DNA from: a virus | Strand: one strand, 5' to 3' | Length of the DNA: 43,600 nucleotides | IMG/VR virus record: IMGVR_UViG_3300020467_000001 | Location: 1 to 43,600 of that record | Part shown: positions 1-6,344 of the stretch, in pieces | How the letters are laid out: each line of letters opens with the position of its first letter | How positions within the stretch are numbered: the first letter of the stretch is position 1 | Position numbers and translations under genes: made by a program | The notes under the pieces: generated by a model | Seen by the model: only the letters and a program-made list of their open reading frames with translations | The model's database searches: none | What the model was told of the DNA's origin: nothing

Positions 1-77
1 AAAAAACTATGTTTCGGATTATGGTTTGCTCGATATAAAGCCATCATTTCTGGATCTATTTCAACACCACCTAAGAC
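1..77. repeat. Terminal direct repeat, left copy
   Basis: Bases 1-77 are identical to 43524-43600. The methyltransferase frame is unbroken across the join, so this is the overlap of a circular contig. A length of 77 equals a common assembler k-mer, so it is more likely an assembly overlap than a physical phage terminus. Confidence 0.95.
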
Positions 78-206
78 ATGAAAGCCTGCGAGTTTATATC
101 CCATTGAAGAACCACCACCACAATGGAAGCAGCTAAAAACTTTAAAACCGTTCTTTTTTATTCCAGAAAGATCGGTCAGGTGCCACGGCCCTTTAATTTT
201 TTCCAT
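1..206 (-). CDS. C5-cytosine DNA methyltransferase, N-terminal part (continues at 43600)
   Basis: The leftward frame starts with ATG at 206 and runs off base 1 into the copy that ends at 42674. Joined across the circle it gives 351 residues. This part holds motif I (FSCFHCGGGSSMG, about residues 24-36), the S-adenosylmethionine-binding loop, and the following acidic residue in VEID. The ATG overlaps the last 14 bases of the ParB-fold gene, so the two are probably translated together. The start was chosen because it is the first ATG before motif I at the usual distance. The gene is broken only by the way the circle was opened. Confidence 0.9.
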   Translation of the reverse strand, partial: MEKIKGPWHLTDLSGIKKNGFKVFSCFHCGGGSSMGYKLAGFHVLGGVEIDPEMMALYRANHNPKHSF

Positions 207-696
207 CAAATTCAAATCCACATCTAGGGCAAGTGTGTTGGAAGTTATCAAAATCTTCTTCTGATTGTTCTTGTGATCCTTCGTATTCCTTGATATCAGT
301 TTGACCCAGCAAGTTTTCTAAGTCTTCTTCGTCAAACCAAGGACTGACATCATGGGTTTGAGAAAGGTTGTGCAGCATCTCCCGATCCCAATCGGATAAA
401 TCACTTGTTCTGTTATCAGCCAAAGCTAAACCAATTTTTTGCTCTTCTGTTAATCCTGTTCTTTTTATTGCAATTACTTCTGATCCATCTGCTTCAATTA
501 CGCGGACGTTTTTAACACCATTTGCTTTTGCCCCTTCAACAGTTCCATTACCAGCAAGAATACGATTATCTTCATCAATGACTATTGAGCGACCTGTTCC
601 ATAACGTTGAATAGATTCTTTTATAAGAGAAGCAGATCGGTCAGTTCTTTTCCGAGCATTTTGAGGATCAGGCTTAAGGTCTTGTATTGAAGTCAT
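193..696 (-). CDS. ParB-fold protein with C-terminal zinc-knuckle-like CPRC
   Basis: 167 residues. The N-terminal half has the ParB/sulfiredoxin signature: LKPDPQNAR near residue 7, a helix with SLIKESIQRYG, then VIDEDNRILAGNGTVEGA, and later LALADNRTSDLSDWD. The C-terminus ends in HTCPRCGFEF, a single Cys-x2-Cys pair that may bind zinc as a dimer or be a half ribbon. ParB-fold proteins of this size are common in phages beside DNA methyltransferases and terminases; their exact role is unsettled, and CTP- or DNA-binding is inference. It is the first gene of the leftward run and lies downstream of the palindrome at 724-736, which probably controls it. Confidence 0.85.
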   Translation of the reverse strand: MTSIQDLKPDPQNARKRTDRSASLIKESIQRYGTGRSIVIDEDNRILAGNGTVEGAKANGVKNVRVIEADGSEVIAIKRTGLTEEQKIGLALADNRTSDLSDWDREMLHNLSQTHDVSPWFDEEDLENLLGQTDIKEYEGSQEQSEEDFDNFQHTCPRCGFEFDGKN

Positions 697-723
697 TCAG
701 TATATGAAGCTTTTAATAATTTT

Positions 724-736
724 ATCTTACTAAGAT
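724..736 (-). promoter_or_regulatory. Palindromic promoter/operator site A (leftward, ParB)
   Basis: ATCTTACTAAGAT is a perfect 6-1-6 inverted repeat and matches the recurring site of this genome. Read leftward, its TAAGAT half is a -10-like element 27 bases before the ParB ATG. No good -35 is seen at 17 bp. Confidence 0.65.
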
Positions 737-773
737 TGCAACAAACCGCATCAAAAAGAAAAAGAAGGGCATT

Positions 774-786
774 ATCTCAATAAGAT
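774..786 (+). promoter_or_regulatory. Palindromic promoter/operator site B
   Basis: ATCTCAATAAGAT, one mismatch in the left half-site. TAAGAT (781-786) is a -10-like element 23 bases before the ATG at 810. The TGTACA -35 box found at other sites is missing here. AAAAACCAC (801-809) directly abuts the start codon. Confidence 0.6.
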
Positions 787-809
787 TAAAGAGTCAGTTT
801 AAAAACCAC

Positions 810-1178
810 ATGACAAAACTTACTTTTCGCTCTTCTACAGAACTCAGAAAACTAGCGGAAGAAACCCTTTCAAATTCTAAATTCAAAATTCCTTATCAAG
901 AAAAACACACTTCTGAAAAAGGTTTTTGGTTAGTAAAGGATGAAGGAGTTTATTTAATGAACTCATTCAAAAGAAATCCTAAAAATTTAATTTCTTATGC
1001 AGTTGGATACAAACCAACAAAAGCAAACAGAGATTCACTTTGGAATAAAACACACAAAGTTAGCCCAGATGACTTTGCAGAATTTATCCCATTAAATTCA
1101 CAACAACTTGAAAGGCTTTCAAAAAATGGATATGTAACAATCCATCTTTCTGCAACTGAATTAACAGTTGAAGCTTAA
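810..1178 (+). CDS. Early protein resembling DUF3085
   Basis: 122 residues, soluble, no membrane segment. The central block KGFWLVKDEGVYLMNS followed by a tyrosine-rich strand and a D-F-x-E-F-I-P segment resembles the DUF3085 family, whose function is unknown. It is the first gene of the rightward early region, led by palindrome site B and an AAAAACCAC leader with no Shine-Dalgarno, and is followed by a weak terminator. A host-takeover or regulatory role would be guesswork. Family match is from memory and moderately sure. Confidence 0.75.
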   Translation: MTKLTFRSSTELRKLAEETLSNSKFKIPYQEKHTSEKGFWLVKDEGVYLMNSFKRNPKNLISYAVGYKPTKANRDSLWNKTHKVSPDDFAEFIPLNSQQLERLSKNGYVTIHLSATELTVEA

Positions 1179-1182
1179 AAAA

Positions 1183-1212
1183 AAAGCCCTCTTTTTTAAA
1201 GGGGGTTTTTTA
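1183..1212 (+). terminator. Possible intrinsic terminator after 810-1178
   Basis: A run of A, then GCCCT, a T-rich loop, AGGGGG and T6. The stem is short and has a bulge, but the A/T runs fit a factor-independent terminator. Confidence 0.5.
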
Positions 1213-1232
1213 ATGCAAAAAAATATTGACTA

Positions 1233-1261
1233 TGTACAAAACAAGATAATCTTATTAAGAT
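1233..1261 (+). promoter_or_regulatory. TGTACA-N17-TAAGAT promoter with palindrome (before 1312)
   Basis: -35 TGTACA at 1233-1238, -10 TAAGAT at 1256-1261, exact 17-bp spacer. The perfect 6-1-6 palindrome ATCTTATTAAGAT (1249-1261) covers the -10. GTACAAA lies 8 bases before the palindrome, as at three other sites. Confidence 0.75.
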
Positions 1262-1311
1262 AACTGTATAAGAATTTATTTCTTATTTCCAAAAACCACA
1301 CGGAGTTTCAA

Positions 1312-1461
1312 ATGGGTCAACTTGCTGACAGCCTCAGAGAAATCGTTCAAACAATGAAAGATGGCGACGAGGTTTTTAGACAGAACATTAAAGAGATTGA
1401 AAAAGCTGCAAATGAATTAACTAAAGCAGCCGACAATTTGATTGAATCAATCGAAGACTAA
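1312..1461 (+). CDS. Small early helical protein, 49 aa
   Basis: 49 residues, almost wholly predicted helix with an acidic end: heptad-like hydrophobic spacing through IVQTMKDGDEVF and IEKAANELTKAADNLI suggests a short coiled coil. It is one of few early genes with a clear Shine-Dalgarno (GGAG, 7 bases before ATG). It forms a complete single-gene unit with its own promoter (1233-1261) and a strong terminator (1467-1490), which supports it as a real gene. No family recognised; a small protein binding a host partner is one possibility. Confidence 0.75.
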   Translation: MGQLADSLREIVQTMKDGDEVFRQNIKEIEKAANELTKAADNLIESIED

Positions 1462-1466
1462 ACAAC

Positions 1467-1490
1467 AGCCCCTTCGGGGGCTTTTTATTT
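1467..1490 (+). terminator. Strong intrinsic terminator
   Basis: GCCCC-TTCG-GGGGC stem with a UUCG tetraloop, extended by one A-T pair, then T5-A-T5. It closes the 1312 unit. Confidence 0.93.
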
Positions 1491-1516
1491 TTCCTACATT
1501 TACCCCCCTATAAAAA

Positions 1517-1849
1517 ATGTCTAACGAAATTAGATGGATTAAAGGCAGCCTTCATAGAGAAACTTCTGCTGGAAGTTGGGAACCTATTGAAACAACAGCA
1601 ACAAATGATGCTGAAATTGCCTATCGATCTATCCAACGACTCCTTTTATCAATTACAAATGGAGAAATAAGAAAAGCTGGATTAACTCGCTCTGAATTAA
1701 ATCCTTTAATAGAAGCTCTTGATACTCTTCAAGCCATAAAGACTAATAACGATAAGTGCTTAGAAGATGAGCTTAAGCCTAATCCTTGGACTGAAGCAGC
1801 AAATGCTGATGGGTATTTATTTGATGAATACAACGAAATTGCAAAGTAA
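1517..1849 (+). CDS. Early hypothetical protein, 110 aa
   Basis: 110 residues. The N-terminus has a Trp-rich strand pattern (IRWIKGSLHRETSAGSWEPI), followed by a helical region (AYRSIQRLLLSITNGEIRKAGL) that could pack as a helix pair. The start ATG lies only about 26 bases after the preceding terminator's T-run, with CTATAAAAA just before it and no Shine-Dalgarno, so the message may have a very short leader. No family recognised and no function suggested. Confidence 0.7.
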   Translation: MSNEIRWIKGSLHRETSAGSWEPIETTATNDAEIAYRSIQRLLLSITNGEIRKAGLTRSELNPLIEALDTLQAIKTNNDKCLEDELKPNPWTEAANADGYLFDEYNEIAK

Positions 1850-1850
1850 G

Positions 1851-1879
1851 TGTACAAAGGTTCCTAATCTTATTAAGAT
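1851..1879 (+). promoter_or_regulatory. TGTACA-N17-TAAGAT promoter with palindrome (before DUF2958)
   Basis: -35 TGTACA 1851-1856, -10 TAAGAT 1874-1879, 17-bp spacer; perfect palindrome ATCTTATTAAGAT at 1867-1879. AAAAACCACA (1893-1902) then abuts the ATG at 1903. Confidence 0.77.
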
Positions 1880-1902
1880 TAAATTGTTCAATAAAAACCA
1901 CA

Positions 1903-2181
1903 ATGAAGCTATTAACAAAAGCTCTTGAGAAAAAGCTCCCTGCTTTACATTCGGCAACTGGTAAAGCTTTCGTCAAATGGTTTACTCCTGATGCTAATTG
2001 GACTTGGTATGTAATGGAGTATGACCCCAAAACCGGAGAATGCTTTGGTTTGGTTGACGGTCTTGAAAAAGAGTTTGGCTACTTCACACTTAATCAAGTA
2101 CAAGAAGTAAGAGGCAAATTCGGACTACCAGTTGAAAGAGATTTGTTGTTTGAGACAACAGACGTTAAGGAATTGGTTTAA
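1903..2181 (+). CDS. DUF2958 family protein
   Basis: 92 residues. The order LLTKALEKKLPALHS, KWFTPDANWTWYVMEYDP, FGLVDGLEKEFGYFTL, and VRGKFGLPVERDLLF is the DUF2958 signature over the whole length. The family is widespread on phages and mobile elements; no biochemical function is established. The leader is AAAAACCACA with no Shine-Dalgarno. The stop codon overlaps the ATG of the next small gene (TAATG), and a terminator hairpin follows at once, so most transcripts probably end there. Confidence 0.93.
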   Translation: MKLLTKALEKKLPALHSATGKAFVKWFTPDANWTWYVMEYDPKTGECFGLVDGLEKEFGYFTLNQVQEVRGKFGLPVERDLLFETTDVKELV

Positions 2182-2312
2182 TGAGATTCCTTTTATTTGC
2201 CGCCTTCGGGGCGGTTCTTTTTTGGGGTGTTAATTCATCTCTTTCCGATATGACTAAACACGATTGTGAGGTCAACAAAATCCAATTAGCTTGCGAGTCT
2301 TTAAGAAAATGA
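2181..2312 (+). CDS. Small membrane-anchored protein, 43 aa
   Basis: 43 residues: one N-terminal hydrophobic segment (FLLFAAFGAVLFW, residues 3-15), then a short polar tail with two cysteines (DCEVNKIQLAC) that could form a disulphide outside the membrane. It overlaps both neighbours: TAATG with the DUF2958 gene and ATGA with the ParB-fold gene at 2309, the pattern of translational coupling. A terminator hairpin lies inside it (2200-2223), so it may be read only on read-through messages. Signal peptide or single-pass anchor cannot be told apart. Confidence 0.6.
   Translation: MRFLLFAAFGAVLFWGVNSSLSDMTKHDCEVNKIQLACESLRK
2200..2223 (+). terminator. Intrinsic terminator inside the 43-aa gene
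   Basis: CCGCC-TTCGG-GGCGG stem followed by TTCTTTTTT. It lies within codons 7-15 of the 2181 gene and probably attenuates transcription into the ParB-fold gene downstream. Confidence 0.85.
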
Positions 2313-3268
2313 GAACAAGAAGAACAAGAAGGTCGTCAAACATTACTGAGATTAAAAAGCTTAGAAAACCCGACCTTGACTATTCAAAAGTAACTTTTGA
2401 TGTTGAATTAATCGACAAAGAAAAAGCTTTAGAGTATTTAGAAACTAATTTTGAAAACAACAGAAAGATTAGATCTTCTAGTGTTGCTCAAATAGTTAGT
2501 GACATAAAAGACGGCAATTTTCACTTAAGTTGGGACTGTCTTGCTTTTAATGAATTAGGCCAATTAGTTAATGGTCAACACCGATTATCGGCTGTTGTTG
2601 TAGCAGATATTCCTTGTCATTTTAATGTTTTAAGGAACATTGATCACACAACAGTTAAGCATTTTGATATTGGTAACAAGCGAAGTCAAGCTGATCGTAT
2701 TGCTGTTCATGGAACACCTATGCACCCTAAAGCTTGTGCAGTTATTAAAGCTTCATTTGGCGATTGGGATGCAAATTTTACAGGATCAGCCAAGTTTGCT
2801 AACTCAAAATATGATGATTTAATTGCCTCTTATTACAAAAGACACTCAGAATATTTTGAACAACTTGAAGCAGACGGGTACTTAAGAGCTAAATACATTG
2901 GGAACTATGTTTCTTCTGCTTTTAAAATTTTCTTAGAAATGAAAGTAGGAAAAGCACGCTTTAACGAGTTTCCTCATGGAATGGAACCTTATGAGAGAAG
3001 CGCTTATTGGTTGGATTTATGTATTGATGGCAAATCAAAAAACCACATGATTGACTACAACACAGATCAAATTCCATTTAAGTTAAAAGAAAAGCTAATT
3101 GCTAGAAAAGGTTTAGGTAAAACCATGTATGGGCAAGACGCTTTCAAGCTTTATTGCACTGCTGCCTATTACTTTATGCAAGGAAGAGCACCTGCTTTAA
3201 GAGTTGACAATATGACAAAAGATCCTTTTAGCGTCTTTAGAGGTATTCCATTAACTAACGAGAAATAG
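2309..3268 (+). CDS. ParB-fold/DGQHR-like protein
   Basis: 319 residues from the ATG at 2309. An in-frame TTG at 2291 is possible, but the ATGA overlap with the preceding stop favours 2309. A basic N-terminus (RTRRTRRSS) is followed by a domain with LVNGQHRLSA (NGQHRL at residues 88-93), the hallmark of the DGQHR/ParB-fold group seen in DndB-like and many phage proteins, then a helical C-terminal region. Possible roles are DNA binding or regulation of phage DNA metabolism. It is unrelated in detail to the ParB-fold protein at 193-696. Confidence 0.75.
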   Translation: MRTRRTRRSSNITEIKKLRKPDLDYSKVTFDVELIDKEKALEYLETNFENNRKIRSSSVAQIVSDIKDGNFHLSWDCLAFNELGQLVNGQHRLSAVVVADIPCHFNVLRNIDHTTVKHFDIGNKRSQADRIAVHGTPMHPKACAVIKASFGDWDANFTGSAKFANSKYDDLIASYYKRHSEYFEQLEADGYLRAKYIGNYVSSAFKIFLEMKVGKARFNEFPHGMEPYERSAYWLDLCIDGKSKNHMIDYNTDQIPFKLKEKLIARKGLGKTMYGQDAFKLYCTAAYYFMQGRAPALRVDNMTKDPFSVFRGIPLTNEK

Positions 3269-3270
3269 AA

Positions 3271-3456
3271 ATGACAACTCAAAAAGAGATGGATACTCGA
3301 ATTAAAATCCAACGATTGGAATATGTTCTTGACCTTCTTTGCCAAGAAGCAGATCGACAGATTTGTGTTTTTTTACCGGAGAAGCTGGAAGAACAAATTC
3401 CTTACCTAAAGAAAGAGATTAAACTAACTTTAGACAGAATAAATGATGGACATTAA
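3271..3456 (+). CDS. Small helical early protein, 61 aa
   Basis: 61 residues, strongly helical with a mixed-charge heptad pattern (RIKIQRLEYVLDLLCQEA and LEEQIPYLKKEIKLTL), a likely coiled-coil pair. It starts three bases after the stop of the ParB-fold gene and overlaps the next gene by 14 bases, so it sits in one operon with both. No family recognised. Confidence 0.7.
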   Translation: MTTQKEMDTRIKIQRLEYVLDLLCQEADRQICVFLPEKLEEQIPYLKKEIKLTLDRINDGH

Positions 3457-3625
3457 AAAAATTCCTGAGTCCATGCCTCTTGAGTACCTTGATCCAAAGG
3501 TACTCAAAGAGCTAAAAACAGAAGATTGGTCAGGTTTAGCTTTTCAAAGAAAATGGTCTAATCAAAAGCTCGGGAAAGAAATAATTAAAGCAGGAAAACT
3601 TATTTACGAGAAGGACTGGACTTAG
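3443..3625 (+). CDS. Small early protein, 60 aa
   Basis: 60 residues; two ATG codons in tandem (3443, 3446) could start it. It overlaps the previous gene by 14 bases. The sequence is mostly helical with a basic C-terminal half (WSNQKLGKEIIKAGKLIYEKDW) and no cysteine or membrane segment. It is the last gene of the 1903-3625 unit. Function unknown. Confidence 0.65.
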   Translation: MMDIKKIPESMPLEYLDPKVLKELKTEDWSGLAFQRKWSNQKLGKEIIKAGKLIYEKDWT

Positions 3626-3828
3626 TTTTGGGGCGTTAGCCGTGACTTTCTTTCCATTTTTCACGACAAAAAAAGTTAAGTTAGTGGTTTTTCTTTCTTT
3701 TTTGCTATGTAAGACCCCTAAACAAATACAAAGAAACCGCATCAAAACGCATCAATTTTAAAAACCACGCTTACGACTTCAAATAATCTCAATAATATTA
3801 AAGAGTAAAAACCACACAGGTCTTTTAA
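3626..3828. other. Longest non-coding stretch (203 bp)
   Basis: No credible frame. It holds AAACCGCATCAAAA (3734-3747), which also occurs at 743-756, an AAAAACCACG copy near 3759-3768, and palindrome site 3786-3798 before the next gene. A 5-bp CGTGA/TCACG inverted repeat near 3645 lacks a T-run on the correct side and is not a convincing terminator. Confidence 0.6.
3786..3798 (+). promoter_or_regulatory. Degenerate palindromic site before 3829
   Basis: ATCTCAATAATAT keeps 11 of 13 consensus positions; TAATAT (3793-3798) is a good -10. No TGTACA at 17 bp. AAAAACCACA (3807-3816) follows. Confidence 0.55.
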
Positions 3829-4083
3829 ATGGCTAAAAAACCATTCTCTCACATAAACCCAGCTACTAACAAAGTTTGGAACCGTGACGAGTTATTCAAA
3901 GCTTTTCAAGCAGAACAAGCTAAGAATAAAAAAAGCAATTCAGGTATTATCACTTGGAACGCTCAACAAACCAATCTGATTAAAAGATGGGAAATTCACA
4001 CAACAGAATTTAATTCAGCTGTTCGTGATCTTCGTCAAGCAACTCAGATGACCCGCAAAATGTTTGATAAAACTTTTGCTTAA
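3829..4083 (+). CDS. Early basic protein, 84 aa
   Basis: 84 residues, lysine/arginine-rich (many K, R, Q, N), helical, no cysteine. The basic surface and small size would suit a nucleic-acid-binding protein, but no motif proves it. It is a single-gene unit: palindromic promoter before it and a strong terminator 7 bases after it. AAAAACCACACAGG lies upstream of the ATG. Confidence 0.72.
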   Translation: MAKKPFSHINPATNKVWNRDELFKAFQAEQAKNKKSNSGIITWNAQQTNLIKRWEIHTTEFNSAVRDLRQATQMTRKMFDKTFA

Positions 4084-4090
4084 CTAAAAC

Positions 4091-4117
4091 GGCTCCCGAA
4101 AGGGGGCCTTTTTTTTT
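4091..4117 (+). terminator. Strong intrinsic terminator after 3829-4083
   Basis: GGCTCCC-GAAA-GGGGGCC stem (one G-T pair) with GNRA loop, then nine T. Confidence 0.93.
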
Positions 4118-4143
4118 GCCTTGCAACAGTAAAGATGCAATTG

Positions 4144-4172
4144 TGTACAAATAGAATTATTCTTAATAAGAT
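4144..4172 (+). promoter_or_regulatory. TGTACA-N17-TAAGAT promoter (before 4199)
   Basis: -35 TGTACA 4144-4149, -10 TAAGAT 4167-4172, 17-bp spacer. Palindrome TTCTTAATAAGAT at 4160-4172 has one mismatch. AAAAACCACA (4188-4197) sits one base before the ATG. Confidence 0.75.
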
Positions 4173-4198
4173 TAAAGAGTTCAATAAAAAAACCACAA

Positions 4199-4429
4199 AT
4201 GTCTTGCCCAGTTGAATCAGATTTAAACCGCCACCTCGAACAACTTGATATTCAAGCAAGAGAGGAAAAACATGCGGAAGACAATCCAGGTTATTACTGG
4301 TTCATCACAACTAACAAATGGGATGAACATGCTTATTCAGAAGACGAGAAGAACGAACTTATTGCAGATGCAAAAAAAGAAGGTCTTACTTGGTCTTGCA
4401 CAAAGCACATTGAAGGAGAATCTTACTAA
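4199..4429 (+). CDS. Early acidic protein, 76 aa
   Basis: 76 residues, acidic, with an aromatic centre (NPGYYWFITTNKWDEHAY) flanked by two helices; one Cys near each end. Not recognised. First gene of a unit that runs 4199-5210 with TAATG overlaps between the first three genes, so translation is coupled. Leader AAAAACCACA, no Shine-Dalgarno. Confidence 0.72.
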   Translation: MSCPVESDLNRHLEQLDIQAREEKHAEDNPGYYWFITTNKWDEHAYSEDEKNELIADAKKEGLTWSCTKHIEGESY

Positions 4430-4887
4430 TGACAAAAGAAACAACAAACCTTGGGCCAATCGCTCAAGGTTTTTTAAATCATTTAACTACAGGTCTTGAA
4501 CTTTTTGATTTAGATTTCAACAAGTTTGATCCTTTTTTTGCTGTTCATCAAGATTACGGCAAAGGAATTATTTTTAATCAAGTCCAAATTAAAGGACGTG
4601 GTAAATATAAATTCAAAAGAGGAGAAAACAAAAATCTATTTTTAATTAGTATTGATGAAAAATCAATAAGATGGCCTGCTGTAAAAAATAGTGGAAGCTT
4701 TCCTATTGGACATGGAAAGCAAGACAACAATCCACAAGAAGCTGCTTTATTAGTTCTATCAGCAATTGTTAGAAAAATGCCAATCTACCCATTACCATTG
4801 TGCGAAACTTGTTCAAAAACTAAAGCACAAGAAATTGTAGATGGAGTTGTTGAAATTTCAGTAGAAGAATTACAAGGAAAAAAATAA
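4429..4887 (+). CDS. Early hypothetical protein, 152 aa
   Basis: 152 residues; starts within the stop of the previous gene (TAATG). The middle is beta-rich (GKGIIFNQVQIKGRGKYKFKRG), and the C-terminal third has a Cys-x2-Cys (LCETCSKTKA) that might bind metal as a dimer. No family recognised. Co-transcribed with 4199 and the two small genes that follow. Confidence 0.72.
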   Translation: MTKETTNLGPIAQGFLNHLTTGLELFDLDFNKFDPFFAVHQDYGKGIIFNQVQIKGRGKYKFKRGENKNLFLISIDEKSIRWPAVKNSGSFPIGHGKQDNNPQEAALLVLSAIVRKMPIYPLPLCETCSKTKAQEIVDGVVEISVEELQGKK

Positions 4888-5030
4888 TGGATTGTTTTGA
4901 TAAAGATGAATCTAAATTAATTCTCGAAGCTTTAAATGCTTATTTAGATTGGGATGATGATGTGTACAACATAGAAATACACAAGCTAATCAATAAAATT
5001 AATTATATTATTGAGATTAATGAACGCTAA
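4887..5030 (+). CDS. Small acidic protein, 47 aa
   Basis: 47 residues, start ATG at 4887 inside the preceding TAA (TAATG). Helical, with a run of acidic residues (LDWDDDVYNIE) and an Ile-rich C-terminus (HKLINKINYIIEINE). The tight overlap and the next gene 3 bases later support it. Function unknown. Confidence 0.6.
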   Translation: MDCFDKDESKLILEALNAYLDWDDDVYNIEIHKLINKINYIIEINER

Positions 5031-5033
5031 GTA

Positions 5034-5210
5034 ATGCCAAACAAAACAAGAGGCAGTGAATTATGGAGTGAAATCCTTCAAGTAAGTGTCACTCCAGAAG
5101 TCAAAAAACAGATCGCTCGATTAGCTATTGATGCGAACACAAGCCAGAGCAATGTTGTCCGCGAACTTTTAAATCAGGCACTTGGGCGAGAACCTTTTGC
5201 AGCCGATTGA
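5034..5210 (+). CDS. Ribbon-helix-helix (CopG/Arc-like) DNA-binding protein
   Basis: 58 residues. The pattern is classic RHH: strand ILQVSVT (residues 14-20), helix PEVKKQIARLAIDAN, turn TSQS, second helix NVVRELLNQAL (to about 50). RHH dimers bind short inverted or tandem sites through the strand. As one of only two recognisable DNA-binding regulators here (with 6345-6659), it is a candidate for binding the repeated 13-bp palindrome, but that link is inference. Its last 86 bases overlap the tail of an opposing gene. Confidence 0.82.
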   Translation: MPNKTRGSELWSEILQVSVTPEVKKQIARLAIDANTSQSNVVRELLNQALGREPFAAD

Positions 5211-5319
5211 CTTGATCTAAAAGTCGATCACCTCTTTCTATTGCTTCAGCAGCAACTTGAAAAGGATCAACCCCATAACATTGGAGATCTTTTTTAATTT
5301 GTTGAGTCCTAGTGGTCAT
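5125..5319 (-). CDS. Leftward small helical protein, 64 aa
   Basis: 64 residues from ATG 5319 (TTG at 5325 also in frame). The first 40 residues read as a real helical protein (DPFQVAAEAIERGDRLLDQV); the last 25 overlap the RHH gene in antisense and look less protein-like. AGAGG lies 9 bases before the ATG, and a perfect TATAAT lies at 5357-5352 upstream. It is the only leftward gene in the early block besides 8882-9217. Function unknown; could antagonise or be controlled with the RHH gene. Confidence 0.6.
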   Translation of the reverse strand: MTTRTQQIKKDLQCYGVDPFQVAAEAIERGDRLLDQVNRLQKVLAQVPDLKVRGQHCSGLCSHQ

Positions 5320-5351
5320 TGGCAAAGGCCTCTGAGCTTCAGGTCAAGTAC

Positions 5352-5357
5352 ATTATA
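5352..5357 (-). promoter_or_regulatory. Leftward -10 box TATAAT
   Basis: Perfect TATAAT preceded by TG, about 33 bases before the leftward ATG at 5319. A weak TTGCAA lies 19 bp upstream. Plausible sigma-70-type promoter. Confidence 0.5.
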
Positions 5358-5422
5358 CATATCGACACAAACAACATTGCAATTTATTTCAATAAGGGTG
5401 GCCTCCAAAAACTGCATACAGC

Positions 5423-6070
5423 ATGATTAAGCATGAAATATGCATAAAAACCCCACATTTAGTACATTCAATGCCCACTAAAAACGTCCCAATTGATGAA
5501 GGTTTATTATCAGCCTGTCAAACAGAAAAGCCTCCTTGGCTTTCTACCACTGCCTTTGTGAACGAAATGGTTTCACAAGGATTAAAAGGGGTTGCAGAGC
5601 ACGTTACCCTTAAAGTACCTAGCGGTACAGAGACACACAAAAAAGAACGAAAGAAAGAAAACAAAAGCGACGGTACTTTATCTAATACAAATAGAGTATC
5701 TAATAGTATAAATAAAGAAAAAGAAATTTTTAAAAAAACAAGGTTTAAATTCAGTAAAGAATTAATTCCTTTTGAACTTCAATCTTTATCAACTTTGATT
5801 GAGGATTTTTGGTATAGCAAAAAAGGAAAAAAGACAGAAGCAGCTTTTGATTTATTAATGAGTGAAAAAGGTTTATTAGGAATAAAGAAGAAATATGGAG
5901 AGACAGCAGCTAGAGAACAACTTGAATTAGCTATTGCCAGTGAGTGGCAAAGCATCCTTTTAAAAAACCATGAAAACTTTTCAGTAAGTAAAAAACCAGC
6001 ATGGAACCCTGAACCAACAGCCGGACATCCTGCACAACGCGTCTTTACGGCTTCCAGAGGCTTCGATTAA
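5423..6070 (+). CDS. Hypothetical two-part protein, 215 aa
   Basis: 215 residues (start 5423; ATG 5471 also possible). The N-terminal 60 residues include LSTTAFVNEMVSQGLKGVAE, which is helix-turn-helix- or RHH-like. A lysine/serine-rich linker follows (residues 70-105), then a helical C-terminal domain with IEDFWYSKKGKKTEAAFD and IASEWQSILL. This layout recalls phage replication or loader-type accessory proteins, but no ATPase or primase motif is present. It begins the run 5423-7784, in which genes overlap or lie within 5 bases of each other. A degenerate palindrome (5386-5398) lies upstream. Confidence 0.7.
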   Translation: MIKHEICIKTPHLVHSMPTKNVPIDEGLLSACQTEKPPWLSTTAFVNEMVSQGLKGVAEHVTLKVPSGTETHKKERKKENKSDGTLSNTNRVSNSINKEKEIFKKTRFKFSKELIPFELQSLSTLIEDFWYSKKGKKTEAAFDLLMSEKGLLGIKKKYGETAAREQLELAIASEWQSILLKNHENFSVSKKPAWNPEPTAGHPAQRVFTASRGFD

Positions 6071-6342
6071 TGGAACCCTTATATAACAAAGCCTCGGTCA
6101 TCAAACTGCTCAAACGAGGTCTAAAAAGCCCAAACCCTTCAAATCCAGAAAAACCACTTTGGACTCTTGAAGATTTAGACAAACCAAGTCCAGGTGCTCA
6201 ACGGTGTATTGATGATGCAAATTCTAATCTTGCAATCTTTTCTAGAGGTTACGAAGGTGTGAGATTTAAAAACCTTGCAAGAGAAGCAACACCTCCTACT
6301 GAATCAGTAGAACTTGTAGACCCTAAAGATTTTCCTGCATAA
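6070..6342 (+). CDS. Hypothetical protein, 90 aa
   Basis: 90 residues; ATG overlaps the previous stop (TAATG). Proline-rich, few long helices (SPNPSNPEKPLWTLEDLDKP), acidic C-terminus. Looks partly disordered. In the same transcript as the nuclease and RusA genes. Not recognised. Confidence 0.68.
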   Translation: MEPLYNKASVIKLLKRGLKSPNPSNPEKPLWTLEDLDKPSPGAQRCIDDANSNLAIFSRGYEGVRFKNLAREATPPTESVELVDPKDFPA

Positions 6343-6344
6343 AA

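Noticed and set aside
1-77. Reading the end repeat as a physical direct terminal repeat of the virion
   Set aside because: Its length of 77 matches a standard assembly k-mer and it lies inside a gene; only read depth could show otherwise.
368-604. Rightward 78-codon frame opposite the ParB-fold gene
   Set aside because: Fully antisense to a recognised protein; composition is of a shadow frame.
3640-3680. Terminator in the gap after 3625
   Set aside because: The CGTGA/TCACG stem is short, its loop long, and no T-run follows on either strand.
3536-3745. Leftward 69-codon frame over the end of 3443-3625 and the following gap
   Set aside because: Half lies antisense to a gene, no ribosome site or family resemblance.
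743-3755. AAACCGCATCAAAA (743-756 and 3734-3747) as part of the promoter
   Set aside because: Its distance to the palindrome differs (28 versus 49 bases), so it is kept only as a note.
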